From contig DIGE01000012.1 in NCBI GenBank assembly GCA_002419465.1, positions 79,538 through 143,537 on the forward strand: DNA of 64,000 nucleotides, read 5' to 3'. The notes under the pieces are model-generated. The model saw only the letters and a program-made list of their open reading frames with translations. It searched no databases and had not been told where the DNA came from. A program made the translations under genes and the position numbers. This DNA comes from Geobacter sp. UBA5730. GTDB lineage: Bacteria > Desulfobacterota > Desulfuromonadia > Geobacterales > Pseudopelobacteraceae. Below, piece after piece: positions 42,238 through 51,300 of this stretch. The first letter of the stretch is position 1; every line of letters starts with the position of its first letter.

Positions 42238-44556
42238 ATGGAACCGATTGTCACCTATAAAGAACGTTGCCGCACCTGCTATTCCTGTGTCCGGACCTGC
42301 CCGGTCAAGGCGATCAAGGTGGACGGCGGCTATGCCGAGATCATCTATGAACGCTGCATAGGCTGCGGCAATTGCCTGAACTGCCCCCAGAAGGCCAAGG
42401 TGGTGGTGGACCGGATGGTCAAGACCCAGGAGCTGCTGGCTTCCGGCGGCCCGGTGGTGGCTGTGCTGGGCTGCTCGTTCCCGGCTTTCTTTCACACCTA
42501 CACCCCGGGTCAGCTGGTGGCCGGCCTGAAAAGCCTCGGTTTTCACGAGGTGCACGAGGGCGCCTACGGAGCCCGGCTGATCGCCCCGCTCTACGCCAAG
42601 GCCATTGCCACAACCGATCATCCTCTGATCTCTTCCCACTGTTCCGCCGTGGTGGACCTGATTGAACGCCACTACCCCAAACTGCTGCCAAACCTGATGC
42701 CGGTCGTCTCCCCGATGATGGCCATGGGCCGGTTTATCAAGCAGCATCTGGGGCCGGATACCAAGGTGATCTACCTCAGCACCTGCATTGCCGCTAAATT
42801 TGAGATTCAATCCGCCGAACTGGCCGGGGTTGTTGACGTGGTGCTGACCTATGGCGAGATCGAGCTTTTTTTCCGGCGGCGCGGGATTAACCCGTCGGTG
42901 TTGGCCGAGGCTGCCTTTGACGGGATCGATCCACGTCATGGCCGCATGTTTACCCTTTCCGGCGGCCCGTTTCGCGCACTGGACATTCCCACTGATTTTC
43001 TGGACACCGAAACCGTGTCCGGCGAAGGTGAGGTACACACCATCGAAATTGTCCGCGATCTGGCAGCCGGGCGGATCGCTCCCTGCTATGTAGACTTGCG
43101 CTTCTGTGACGGCGGCTGCGTTGACGGCCCCGGCAAAAACCGCGAACTGACCCACCTCTCCAAGCGCAACATGATTATCCGCTACAACAACAGCAACATT
43201 CCTTATCGCACCGCTGCGCACTACCGCGACGCACAACCACCCGACCGGCTCGACCGCAGCTTCTCCGACAAGGCGCTGCGCCTGCCTGCGCCCAAGGCCG
43301 ATGATATCCGTAGAATCCTGCATTCTACCGGTAAATTCACCCAGGGCGATGAGCTGAACTGCCGGGCCTGCGGCTACAATAGCTGCCGTGAGCATGCCGT
43401 GGCGGTATTTCAGGGGCTGGCTGATCTCGGCATGTGTCTGCCGTTCAACCTGCGCAGCATTGAAGAAGACCGCGGCCGTCTGATGCAGAAGTATGAACTG
43501 GTCAGCCGCGAACTGGACAAGCAATTGGGCGAGGATATGATCATCGGCGATGATCGTGACAACGATGAAGTGGTCGGGCTGATCCGGCAGGTGGGTCCCA
43601 CCCCCACCACGGTGCTGATTCGCGGCGAGACCGGCACCGGCAAGGAGTTGACCGCCCGGGCCATCCACCGGCTGAGTGCCCGGGCCGACAAGCCGCTGGT
43701 TACAGTCAACTGTACAACCCTGGCCGATTCGCTGTTGGAAAGTGAGTTGTTCGGCCACAAAAAGGGCGCTTTTACCGGCGCCATCGCCGATCGCAAGGGA
43801 CTTTTCGAGGCAGCCGACGGCGGTACCATCTTCTTGGACGAGATTGGCGATATCACCCCGAAACTACAGGCTGAACTGTTGCGCCTGCTGGATGTTGGCG
43901 AGGTGCGTCCGGTGGGTGGAACCATGGCCAAGCGGGTTGATGTGCGCCTGATTGCCGCCACCAACAAGGACCTTGAAACCGGTGTGCGCGATGGCTGGTT
44001 CCGCGAAGACCTGTATTACCGGCTGAATGTCTTTGCCATCCAGCTGCCGCCCCTGCGCGACCGGGAAGATTCGATCCCGATCCTGGCCCGCCACTTTCTA
44101 GGCAAGGCCCGTAAAAAGTTGAACAAGCCGCTGAGCGGCATCGAAGAACGGGCCTTGACTGCCATGCGCCACTATCGCTGGCCTGGCAACATCCGTGAAA
44201 TGCAGAACATTATCGAACGGGCTGCGGTGCTGTCACAGGACAGCGTGATCCGGCTGGAAAACCTGCCGTCCATCTTTCGCGAGATCCATGGCGAGCGCGC
44301 CGGGGCGCTACCAGGGGTACGCCGGACCTCGTTCAAGGCTGAACGTGAAACCCACCTGGGACGCCTTGAGCGCAACCTGATCCTGCGTTATCTGGAGGAG
44401 TCAGGCGGCAACGTCTCCAAGGCCGCCCGCCTGGCAGAAGTGCCGCGGCGCACCTTCTATCGCCTGCTGGAGCGCTATGGCATCACCATCCAGCGCTCTC
44501 CGGATAAACAGCCTACGCCATCCAGCGCCCCTGTTGACCAACATGTTCTAGAATAG
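42238..44556 (+). CDS. Fe-hydrogenase-like sensor fused to sigma54 activator
   Basis: A 772-residue cytoplasmic regulator. N-terminal 2x4Fe-4S motif (C11, C14, C17, C21; C40, C43, C46, C49), then an FeFe-hydrogenase large-subunit-like domain (about 70-300). The four H-cluster ligand positions are kept as C135 (SSHCSAV), C183 (STCIAAKFE), C290 and C294 (FCDGGCVDG), but the proton-relay Cys is His134. Next is a four-Cys iron-sulfur domain (NCRACGYNSC, about 385-410), then a sigma54 AAA domain (GETGTGKE, GAFTGA) and a Fis-type HTH near 725-750. I infer a redox or hydrogen sensor. The ATG follows AAGGAG; longer starts add a nonconserved tail. Neighbour: the promoter before the RHH gene. Confidence 0.93.
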   Translation: MEPIVTYKERCRTCYSCVRTCPVKAIKVDGGYAEIIYERCIGCGNCLNCPQKAKVVVDRMVKTQELLASGGPVVAVLGCSFPAFFHTYTPGQLVAGLKSLGFHEVHEGAYGARLIAPLYAKAIATTDHPLISSHCSAVVDLIERHYPKLLPNLMPVVSPMMAMGRFIKQHLGPDTKVIYLSTCIAAKFEIQSAELAGVVDVVLTYGEIELFFRRRGINPSVLAEAAFDGIDPRHGRMFTLSGGPFRALDIPTDFLDTETVSGEGEVHTIEIVRDLAAGRIAPCYVDLRFCDGGCVDGPGKNRELTHLSKRNMIIRYNNSNIPYRTAAHYRDAQPPDRLDRSFSDKALRLPAPKADDIRRILHSTGKFTQGDELNCRACGYNSCREHAVAVFQGLADLGMCLPFNLRSIEEDRGRLMQKYELVSRELDKQLGEDMIIGDDRDNDEVVGLIRQVGPTPTTVLIRGETGTGKELTARAIHRLSARADKPLVTVNCTTLADSLLESELFGHKKGAFTGAIADRKGLFEAADGGTIFLDEIGDITPKLQAELLRLLDVGEVRPVGGTMAKRVDVRLIAATNKDLETGVRDGWFREDLYYRLNVFAIQLPPLRDREDSIPILARHFLGKARKKLNKPLSGIEERALTAMRHYRWPGNIREMQNIIERAAVLSQDSVIRLENLPSIFREIHGERAGALPGVRRTSFKAERETHLGRLERNLILRYLEESGGNVSKAARLAEVPRRTFYRLLERYGITIQRSPDKQPTPSSAPVDQHVLE

Positions 44557-44674
44557 TGTATACTTTTGTCCAATCTGTGCCAACTGCGGCACAGATTATC
44601 CATGCGATTAATTCAGGTTACAGAAACGGGTCAAAAAAATTACGTACTTTCCTGTAGTTAGCGTATACACTATT
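44553..44674. repeat. Inverted repeats upstream of the sigma54 promoter
   Basis: AATAGTGTATAC (44552-44563) recurs in inverted form as GTATACACTATT (44663-44674), a 12-base match 100 bases apart. Between them is a perfect 10-bp inverted repeat AATCTGTGCC / GGCACAGATT (44572-44597, six-base gap). The paired sites at this distance from the -24 element fit binding sites of a sigma54 activator, most simply the gene upstream. Confidence 0.6.
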
Positions 44675-44676
44675 TT

Positions 44677-44692
44677 TGGCACGTTCTTCGCT
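44677..44692 (+). promoter_or_regulatory. Sigma54 promoter
   Basis: TGGCACGTTCTTCGCT: GG (44678-44679) and GC (44690-44691) are separated by 10 bases, the strict sigma54 spacing, with TGGCAC perfect. It drives the RHH gene; the start should be near 44703. Confidence 0.85.
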
Positions 44693-44752
44693 TAAACAAA
44701 AGAAAATTAACCTCTCAGCAATCAATTACGTATAGATTCAAAGGAGAACACC

Positions 44753-44935
44753 ATGGGCAGAATGAGAGAAAATCCTCGCTACAATGTTATTTCAATGCGG
44801 ATCAGCGACGAAGAACGCGAACACCTGGAAAATCTGGTGCAACGGACCCACAAAAGTGTGTCCGACATCATGCGTGAGGCCATGGAGGTCTTTACCATCC
44901 AGCTGGAGCGCCAGGAGTTCCGCAAGGCAGCCTGA
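44753..44935 (+). CDS. Ribbon-helix-helix DNA-binding protein
   Basis: A 60-residue MetJ/Arc-type RHH protein: strand NVISMRISD, helix EEREHLENLVQRT, helix SVSDIMREAMEVF. It has a strong AAAGGAG site. It is the only gene on the sigma54 transcript, controlled by a predicted sigma54 promoter flanked by inverted repeats. I infer it is a small repressor or accessory regulator controlled by the H-cluster-like activator. No toxin partner is adjacent, so an antitoxin role is less likely. Confidence 0.85.
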   Translation: MGRMRENPRYNVISMRISDEEREHLENLVQRTHKSVSDIMREAMEVFTIQLERQEFRKAA

Positions 44936-44963
44936 CCCTAAACCGCTCTAACAGCTGGTACTA

Positions 44964-45000
44964 GAAACGGCGTGTGAATCTTCCCACGCCGTTTCTTATT
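44964..45000 (+). terminator. Rho-independent terminator after the RHH gene
   Basis: A perfect 11-bp stem GAAACGGCGTG / CACGCCGTTTC (44964-44974, 44985-44995) followed by TTATT. Confidence 0.8.
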
Positions 45001-45026
45001 CAGAAGGCTGCCTGCACAGCTCATCC

Positions 45027-45152
45027 TTGCCTGAAACCGGTTATTTGCGCTTGTGGCAAATACTCGGCAATCAGCAGTGTCCCAACGTTTGGTTTATAGA
45101 AACAGTTGGTGCTTATGTTCGTCTCGTTCGCTTCTGTAATCTGAATCTATAA
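45027..45152 (+). pseudogene. AlpA-like regulator remnant
   Basis: An open stretch reading LPETGYLRLWQILGN recalls the N-terminus of AlpA-type phage/excision regulators (TGYLRLxQIxG), but the HTH core does not follow and the frame stops at 45150. I read it as a decayed fragment of a mobile element beside the SRP RNA gene. It has no ribosome site. The match is from memory and modest. Confidence 0.4.
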
Positions 45153-45341
45153 GTGCTTGTAATAAGGGCTGAAACGTATTTTACAGCACGCTATGGCATT
45201 AACCGTGCCGATCACCGTTTTTGGGAGACCCATGACTGGTTCAAGCAACGCTTTGACCACGACGAGCCGGTGCGGGGCGGATTGCTGGACCTGAACCGTT
45301 ACTACTACCAGACGCAGGAACAACAGCAGGAACAGTTTTGA
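45153..45341 (+). CDS. Small unrecognised ORF (62 aa)
   Basis: An in-frame continuation, from a GTG directly after the stop of the AlpA-like remnant. The C-terminal half (RFWETHDWFKQRFDHDE) looks protein-like, yet there is no ribosome site and the start is unclear. It may be part of the same degraded element or a real small protein. Its end overlaps the TTGACA of the SRP RNA promoter. Confidence 0.35.
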   Translation: MLVIRAETYFTARYGINRADHRFWETHDWFKQRFDHDEPVRGGLLDLNRYYYQTQEQQQEQF

Positions 45342-45367
45342 CAAACCTGTGTCAGGTATGGTATGCA
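45338..45367 (+). promoter_or_regulatory. Candidate sigma70 promoter of SRP RNA
   Basis: A perfect -35 TTGACA (45338-45343) and a TATGCA -10 at 45362-45367, with an 18-base spacer. Confidence 0.5.
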
Positions 45368-45406
45368 GACTGCCTGCTCGTTCCCCAGTAATCTGTCCAA
45401 GGTTGT

Positions 45407-45528
45407 GGGCGGAGATGATAGCCGGGCCCTGCGCAACGGCAGGCCGTGAACCCCGCCAGGTCCGGAAGGAAGCAACGGCAGCGGCTATCGCTGTGTGCCG
45501 CGGGTCAACCCGGCTATCATCTGCGCCC
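45407..45528 (+). ncRNA. ffs: Signal recognition particle RNA (small bacterial type)
   Basis: The SRP RNA domain IV hallmark is present: CCAGGTCCGGAAGGAAGCA around 45456-45475 and the symmetrical GCAACGGCAG. A terminal stem of about 20 bp joins 45407-45426 to 45509-45528 with one mismatch. With Ffh it targets nascent membrane proteins to the membrane. Position just before dnaX is common in related bacteria. Exact ends are set from the stem. Confidence 0.95.
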
Positions 45529-45568
45529 ATACCCGAAACGGTGTCTTTCAAGAGTCAGGTAACCGCCC

Positions 45569-47194
45569 GTGTCCTATGTTGTCCTTGCCCGTAAATACCG
45601 TCCCCAGACCTTTGCCGAGCTGACTGGCCAGGAGCATGTCAGCCGTACCCTGCAAAACGCCATCGAGACGGAGCGGGTGGCTCACGCCTTCCTGTTCACC
45701 GGAGCCCGCGGGGTCGGCAAAACCAGCTCGGCCCGCATCCTGGCCAAGGCGCTCAACTGCGAGCAGGGCCCGGCGGCTGAACCGTGCAACAGCTGCCCGG
45801 TCTGCAAAGAGATCACCGACGGCAGTTCAACCGATGTGCTCGAGATCGATGGCGCCTCCAACACCGGGGTGGATGATATCCGCGAACTGCGGGACAACAG
45901 CCGTTACCTGCCCTCACACAGCCGCTACAAGATCTATATCATTGACGAAGTCCACATGCTCTCCGCCAACGCCTTCAACGCCCTGTTAAAGATCCTGGAG
46001 GAGCCGCCGCCACACGTCAAGTTCATCTTTGCCACCACCGAGCCGCACAAGCTGCCGATCACCATTCTCTCCCGCTGCCAACGTTTTGACTTCAAGCGGA
46101 TCAGTCTGGCCAAGCTGATGGCCCGTCTGCGGGAGATCGCCCAATCAGAGGCGATCACTATCTCCGACAACGCCCTGTCGATGATCGCCCGCAAGGGTGA
46201 TGGCAGCATGCGTGATTCGCTCTCCTGTTTCGATCAGGTGCTGGCCTTCTGTGGCAACCAGGTCCAGGATGACGATGTGGTTACCTTGGTGGGGGTGGTG
46301 GACCGTCGCCTGCTGTCCGACCTGTCGGCCGCTGTGCTGAATGGCGACACCCAGGGTGCCCTGGAAGGGGTCAGCCGGGTGGACGCTTTTGGCTACAATA
46401 TCCGCCAGTTCGCCCAGGAGTTGATCGCCTACTTCCGCAACCTGCTGGTGATCCGCTCGGTGCCCAAGCCGGCCGGCATTCTGGACCTGGCCGAGGCCGA
46501 GCTGGATGAGCTGCGTCGACAGGCCGAAGCCCACGAGCCGCAGGCCATCCAGCGTCGTCTGACGCTGCTGATCAAGGCCGAGAGCGAGATGGCCCATGCC
46601 ACCTTCCCGCGGCTGCTGCTGGAAATGGCCCTCTTGAAAATGGCCACCCTGCAACCGGTGTTGCCGGTGCAACAGTTGATCGAACGGATCAAGGCGTTGG
46701 AAACCAGCGCTGCCACCACGCCGGAGATCTGGCGCACTGCGCCGTCCCACCAGCTGTCAACCAAGTCGCAGCCGTCAGCCCCTGCTGTCGGCGGCCATGG
46801 CGCAAGCGGCTGGGAACGCTTTGTGGCCTTCTGTCTCGAGCGCAAGCCGGCCGTGGCAGCTTTGCTGGAACATGGCGTGCCGCTGCACTACGCCCCGGAC
46901 CGGATCGAGGTGGGGTTCAGTGAGGGCTCCTACTACCTGACCTGTCTGCAGGATGCCGAGACCCTGCAGTCGCTGCGTGAGCTGGCAGCCGAGTTCAACC
47001 ACCAGCCCACGTTTGTCACGATAACACCGCTGGCCCCTGCTGATGAAGTGAACCATCAGTCACTGGTTGAAAAAAAAAAGCTCGACCATGAGCAGCATGT
47101 AAAGGCCATCCGCCAGGAAGTGGCTGAGCATCCGGTGGTGCAGGAAGCCTTGAAGGTGCTGGGCGGCGAGATCGTTGAGATCAAGGCATTGTAA
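45569..47194 (+). CDS. dnaX: DNA polymerase III subunits gamma and tau
   Basis: A 541-residue clamp-loader ATPase. Walker A GARGVGKTSSA, zinc module (CEQGPAAEPCNSCPVC), Walker B (IYIIDEVHML), sensor region and three-domain fold are complete. The start is GTG. Codons 500-504 sit on a run of ten A residues at 47070-47079, encoding E-K-K-K. Polymerase slippage by one base either way meets a stop within about eight codons, giving a protein about 33-37 residues shorter, so gamma-like and tau-like forms are possible. A short gap separates it from ybaB (57 bases), with which it likely forms an operon. Confidence 0.96.
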   Translation: MSYVVLARKYRPQTFAELTGQEHVSRTLQNAIETERVAHAFLFTGARGVGKTSSARILAKALNCEQGPAAEPCNSCPVCKEITDGSSTDVLEIDGASNTGVDDIRELRDNSRYLPSHSRYKIYIIDEVHMLSANAFNALLKILEEPPPHVKFIFATTEPHKLPITILSRCQRFDFKRISLAKLMARLREIAQSEAITISDNALSMIARKGDGSMRDSLSCFDQVLAFCGNQVQDDDVVTLVGVVDRRLLSDLSAAVLNGDTQGALEGVSRVDAFGYNIRQFAQELIAYFRNLLVIRSVPKPAGILDLAEAELDELRRQAEAHEPQAIQRRLTLLIKAESEMAHATFPRLLLEMALLKMATLQPVLPVQQLIERIKALETSAATTPEIWRTAPSHQLSTKSQPSAPAVGGHGASGWERFVAFCLERKPAVAALLEHGVPLHYAPDRIEVGFSEGSYYLTCLQDAETLQSLRELAAEFNHQPTFVTITPLAPADEVNHQSLVEKKKLDHEQHVKAIRQEVAEHPVVQEALKVLGGEIVEIKAL

Positions 47195-47251
47195 ACAAAC
47201 GACAGTAACTCTGTTTTATCCAGATCATTATTTACGTGGAGGTAGTCAGCA

Positions 47252-47566
47252 ATGTCCAAAGGTTTGGCAGGTATCATGAAGCAGGCCCAGATGATCCAGC
47301 AGAAGATGGCCCGGTTGCAGGAGGAGGCAGCGCAAAAGACCGCCGAAGCTACTTCCGGCGGTGGAGCGGTGACCGTGGTGGTCAGCGGCAAGAATGAGAT
47401 CAAGTCGTTGACCATCAAGCCGGAGGCGGTGGATCCCAACGACGTGGAGATGCTGCAGGACCTGATCATGGCAGCCGCCAACGAAGCGCTCAAAAAGGTA
47501 CATGCCGAACTTTCCGAGGAGATGTCGAAGATCACCGGCGGCATGAGCATTCCGGGACTTTTCTAA
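47252..47566 (+). CDS. YbaB/EbfC family nucleoid-associated protein
   Basis: A 104-residue DNA-binding protein, opening MSKGLAGIMKQAQMIQQKM with the usual long N-terminal helix and strand VTVVVSGKNEIKSL. The dnaX-ybaB-recR order is widely conserved. GGAGGTAG precedes the ATG. Confidence 0.95.
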   Translation: MSKGLAGIMKQAQMIQQKMARLQEEAAQKTAEATSGGGAVTVVVSGKNEIKSLTIKPEAVDPNDVEMLQDLIMAAANEALKKVHAELSEEMSKITGGMSIPGLF

Positions 47567-47617
47567 CGGCATGCTTTTACTCTGACTGTAATGAACCGCC
47601 TGATATCAGACACAAAC

Positions 47618-47651
47618 AGCGGACAGCGGGAGACCGCTGTCCGCTTGTTTT
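47618..47651 (+). terminator. Rho-independent terminator between ybaB and recR
   Basis: A perfect 12-bp stem (47618-47629 with 47634-47645), GAGA loop, followed by TGTTTT. Confidence 0.9.
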
Positions 47652-47697
47652 AACCACACTATAATTATAAAAAATTGTTTTATCTGACAGGTGACCT

Positions 47698-48291
47698 GTG
47701 CTACAACATGCACCAACACTGACAAGGCTGGTGGGCGAGCTGAAAAAACTGCCCGGCATCGGCGAGAGGACCGCCTGCAGGTTGGCCTTCCATCTGCTGA
47801 AAGCACCACACACGATGACGTCGCTGGCAGAGGCGCTGCTTGCCGTACAGGAGCGCGTTCATGCCTGTTCCGTCTGTTTTGGGTTGACCGAGCAGGATCC
47901 CTGTCCACTATGCAGCGGAGGGCGGGATGGGCGAACCATCTGCGTGGTGGAGACTTCCCAGGATCTGCTGGCCCTGGAGCGCAGCAACGCCTTCCAGGGG
48001 GCCTACCATGTGTTGCAGGGGGCCATTTCACCCTTGCACGGGGTCAGCCCGGACTCCCTGCGCATTGCAGAACTGCTGGAGCGGGTTGCGGCAGGTGGCG
48101 TTGAAGAGGTGGTGATCGCCACCAACTTCACGGTGGAGGGAGAAACCACGGCGTTGTACCTGGCCCGCCAGTTGAAACCGCTGGGGGTAAAGGTGACCCG
48201 TTTGGCCCACGGCATACCGCTGGGCAGCGATATCGAGTTTGTGGACCCTGCCACCGTACAGTGGGCACTTAAAGGCAGAAGCGAGTTTTAG
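47698..48291 (+). CDS. recR: Recombination protein RecR
   Basis: A 197-residue recombination mediator. It shows the HhH segment KKLPGIGERTACRLAF, a four-Cys zinc finger (CSVCFGLTEQDPCPLC) and a Toprim domain (ICVVETSQDLLALE). It starts at GTG after AGGTGA. It has its own upstream region, with a terminator after ybaB, so it may be transcribed separately. Confidence 0.96.
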   Translation: MLQHAPTLTRLVGELKKLPGIGERTACRLAFHLLKAPHTMTSLAEALLAVQERVHACSVCFGLTEQDPCPLCSGGRDGRTICVVETSQDLLALERSNAFQGAYHVLQGAISPLHGVSPDSLRIAELLERVAAGGVEEVVIATNFTVEGETTALYLARQLKPLGVKVTRLAHGIPLGSDIEFVDPATVQWALKGRSEF

Positions 48292-48339
48292 ATCCGTTTG
48301 TTCGGACATTCTCAGCAGCATATGAACAGGAGGAGCAGC

Positions 48340-51300
48340 ATGAGTAAGAAGATGGTGACCATTGACGGCAACACCGCCGCCGCTCACGTGGCCCACGCCA
48401 CCAACGAAGTCATTGCCATTTACCCGATTACCCCGTCCTCGGTGATGGGCGAGATCTCCGACGCCAAGAGCGCCGTGGGTGAGAAGAACATCTGGGGCAA
48501 CGTCCCCTCTGTGGTCGAGATGCAGTCCGAAGGCGGTGCCGCCGGTGCCGTACACGGCGCCCTGCAGGCCGGTGCATTGACCACCACCTTCACCGCCTCC
48601 CAGGGCCTGCTGCTGATGATCCCCAACATGTTCAAGATCGCCGGTGAGTTGACCTCCACCGTGTTCCACGTCTCGGCCCGCGCCATCGCCGCCCAGGCCC
48701 TGTCGATCTTTGGCGACCATTCCGACGTAATGTCCTGCCGCTCCACCGGTTGGGCTTTCCTCTGCTCCAACAACGTGCAGGAGGTGATGGACTTCGCCCT
48801 GATTGCCCAGTCCTCCACCCTGCGTAGCCGCATTCCCTTCCTGCATTACTTTGACGGCTTCCGTACCTCCCATGAAATCCAGAAGGTTGAGGAGCTTTCC
48901 TTTGATGAGATGCGGGCCATGCTGGACGACAAGCTGATCGCCGACCACAAGGGCCGGGGCCTGAACCCGGACCGCCCGGTGATGCGCGGTACCGCCCAGA
49001 ACCCGGACGTCTACTTCCAGGGCCGCGAGACCGTCAACCCGTACTATCCGGCCTGCGAGACGATCGTGCAGGAGGAGATGGACAAGTTCGCCAAACTGAC
49101 CGGCCGCAAGTACAAGCTGGTTGACTATGTCGGCGCCAGGGATGCCGAGCGGATCGTGGTGGTGATGGGGTCCGGCGCCGACGTGGTACAGGATACCGTT
49201 GAGAATCTGGTCAAGAAGGGTGAGAAGGTCGGCGTGGTCAAGATTCACCTCTATCGTCCCTTCCCGCTGGATGCCTTCCTGAAGGCGCTGCCCAAGACCG
49301 TCAAGAAGATCGCCGTGCTGGACCGCACCAAGGAGCCCGGCTCTCTGGGCGAGCCGATCTATCTGGATGTACGCACCGCCATCGGCGAGGGTATGGCCAG
49401 CGGCAAGTTCAAGTTCGACGGGTACCCGGTCATCGTGGGCGGCCGTTACGGTCTGGGTTCCAAGGAGTTCAACCCGGCCATGGCCAAGGCGGTGCTGGAC
49501 AACCTCAAGGCAGCCAAGCCCAAGAACAAGTTTGTGGTCGGCATCGAGGAGGATGTCACCAACTCCAGCCTGAAGGTGGACTATTCCTTCACCAACCCGA
49601 TGCCGGGAACCTATGAGGCGATGTTCTACGGTCTCGGTTCCGACGGTACCGTGGGGGCCAACAAGAACTCGATCAAGATCATCGGCGAGGAAACCAACAA
49701 CAACGCCCAGGCCTACTTCGTGTACGATTCCAAGAAGGCCGGCTCCATGACCACCTCGCACCTGCGTTTCGGCAAGAAGCCGATCCGCGCTCCGTACCTG
49801 GTGCAGGAGGCTGATTTTGTGGCCTGCCATAACTTCTCCTTCCTGGAGAAGTACGACATGCTGTCCAAGGCCAAGATTGGCGCCACCTTCCTGCTGAACG
49901 CCCCATTCGGTCCCAAAGAGGTCTGGGACACCATGCCGAAAGAGGTGCAGCAGCAGATCATCGAGAAAAAGATGAAGTTCTATGTGATCGATGGCGTCAA
50001 GCTGGGTAACGAGATCGGCCTCGGACCCCGTATCAACGTGATCATGCAGACCGCCTTCTTCAAGATCTCCAACATCATTCCGCTTAAGGACGCGGTGTCA
50101 TCCATCAAGGGTGCCATCAAAAAATCCTACGGCAAGGCTGGTGAGAAGGTGCTGGAGATGAACTATAAGGCGGTTGATGCGGGCCTGAACAACTTCTATG
50201 AAGTCAAGGTGCCGTCAAAAGCCACCAGCAAGCTGAAGATGGCGGACGCTGTTTCTGCCAAGGCGCCCAAGTTTGTGAAAGACGTTACCGGCATCATGGT
50301 TGCCGGTCTGGGCGACCAACTGCCGGTTTCCAAGATGCCGGCCGATGGTACCTTCCCAACCGCCACCAGTCAGTACGAGAAGCGCAACATTGCAACAGAA
50401 ATCCCGGTTTGGGACGATAAACTCTGTATCCAGTGCGGTATCTGTTCTTTTGTCTGTCCTCACGCTGCGGTGCGGATGAAGGCCTATGACGGCAAACTTC
50501 TCAAGGATGCCCCCAAGACCTTCAAGTCTGCAGACTGCAAGATCAAGGGACAGGAAGGCAAAAAGCTGACCGTGCAGGTTGCGCCGGAAGATTGCACCGG
50601 TTGCGGTGCCTGTGCCCACAACTGTCCTGCCAAGGACAAGACCGACACCAACCACAAGGCGTTGGATATGACCTTCCAGCCGCCGCTACGGGCCTCAGAG
50701 GCAGAAAATTTTGACTTCTTCCTGAAGCTGCCTGATGTTGATGCAAGCCAGCTCAAGCTGGAAACCCTCAGTAACAACCAGTTGGTTCGTCCGCTGTTCG
50801 AGTTCTCCGGCGCCTGCGCCGGCTGCGGCGAGACCCCTTATCTGAAACTGCTGACCCAGCTGTTCGGTGACCGGATGCTGGTCGCCAACGCCACCGGTTG
50901 CTCCTCGATCTACGGCGGCAACCTGCCCACCACTCCCTACGCACAGCGTGCCGACGGACGTGGTCCGGCCTGGTCCAACTCGCTGTTCGAGGACAACGCC
51001 GAGTTCGGCTACGGCATGCGTCTGACCGTGGATCAGTTCACCAAATCAGCCCGGGAATACCTGGCTGCTTTGGCTGACACCAAGGCCTTCGCTGCCAATG
51101 TCAAACTGTTCAACGAAATACTGGCTGCCGACCAGTCCAGTCAGGCCGACATTGAAGCCCAGCGAGGCCGGGTTGAGAAGCTGAAGGCTGTGCTGAAGGG
51201 CAGCAAGGACAAGGTTGCCAAGCAGCTGATCCCGATTGCTGATTATCTGGTCAAGAAGTCGGTCTGGTGTATCGGTGGTGACGGCTGGGCCTATGACATC

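Noticed and set aside
42172..43758. 528-aa minus-strand ORF opposite the sigma54 regulator
   Set aside because: No family motif, Gly/His/Gln-rich composition and full overlap with a gene carrying intact catalytic motifs.
48028..49830. 600-aa minus-strand ORF opposite recR and the pyruvate:ferredoxin oxidoreductase
   Set aside because: Repetitive low-complexity GG/VH composition, no motif and complete overlap with two conserved genes.
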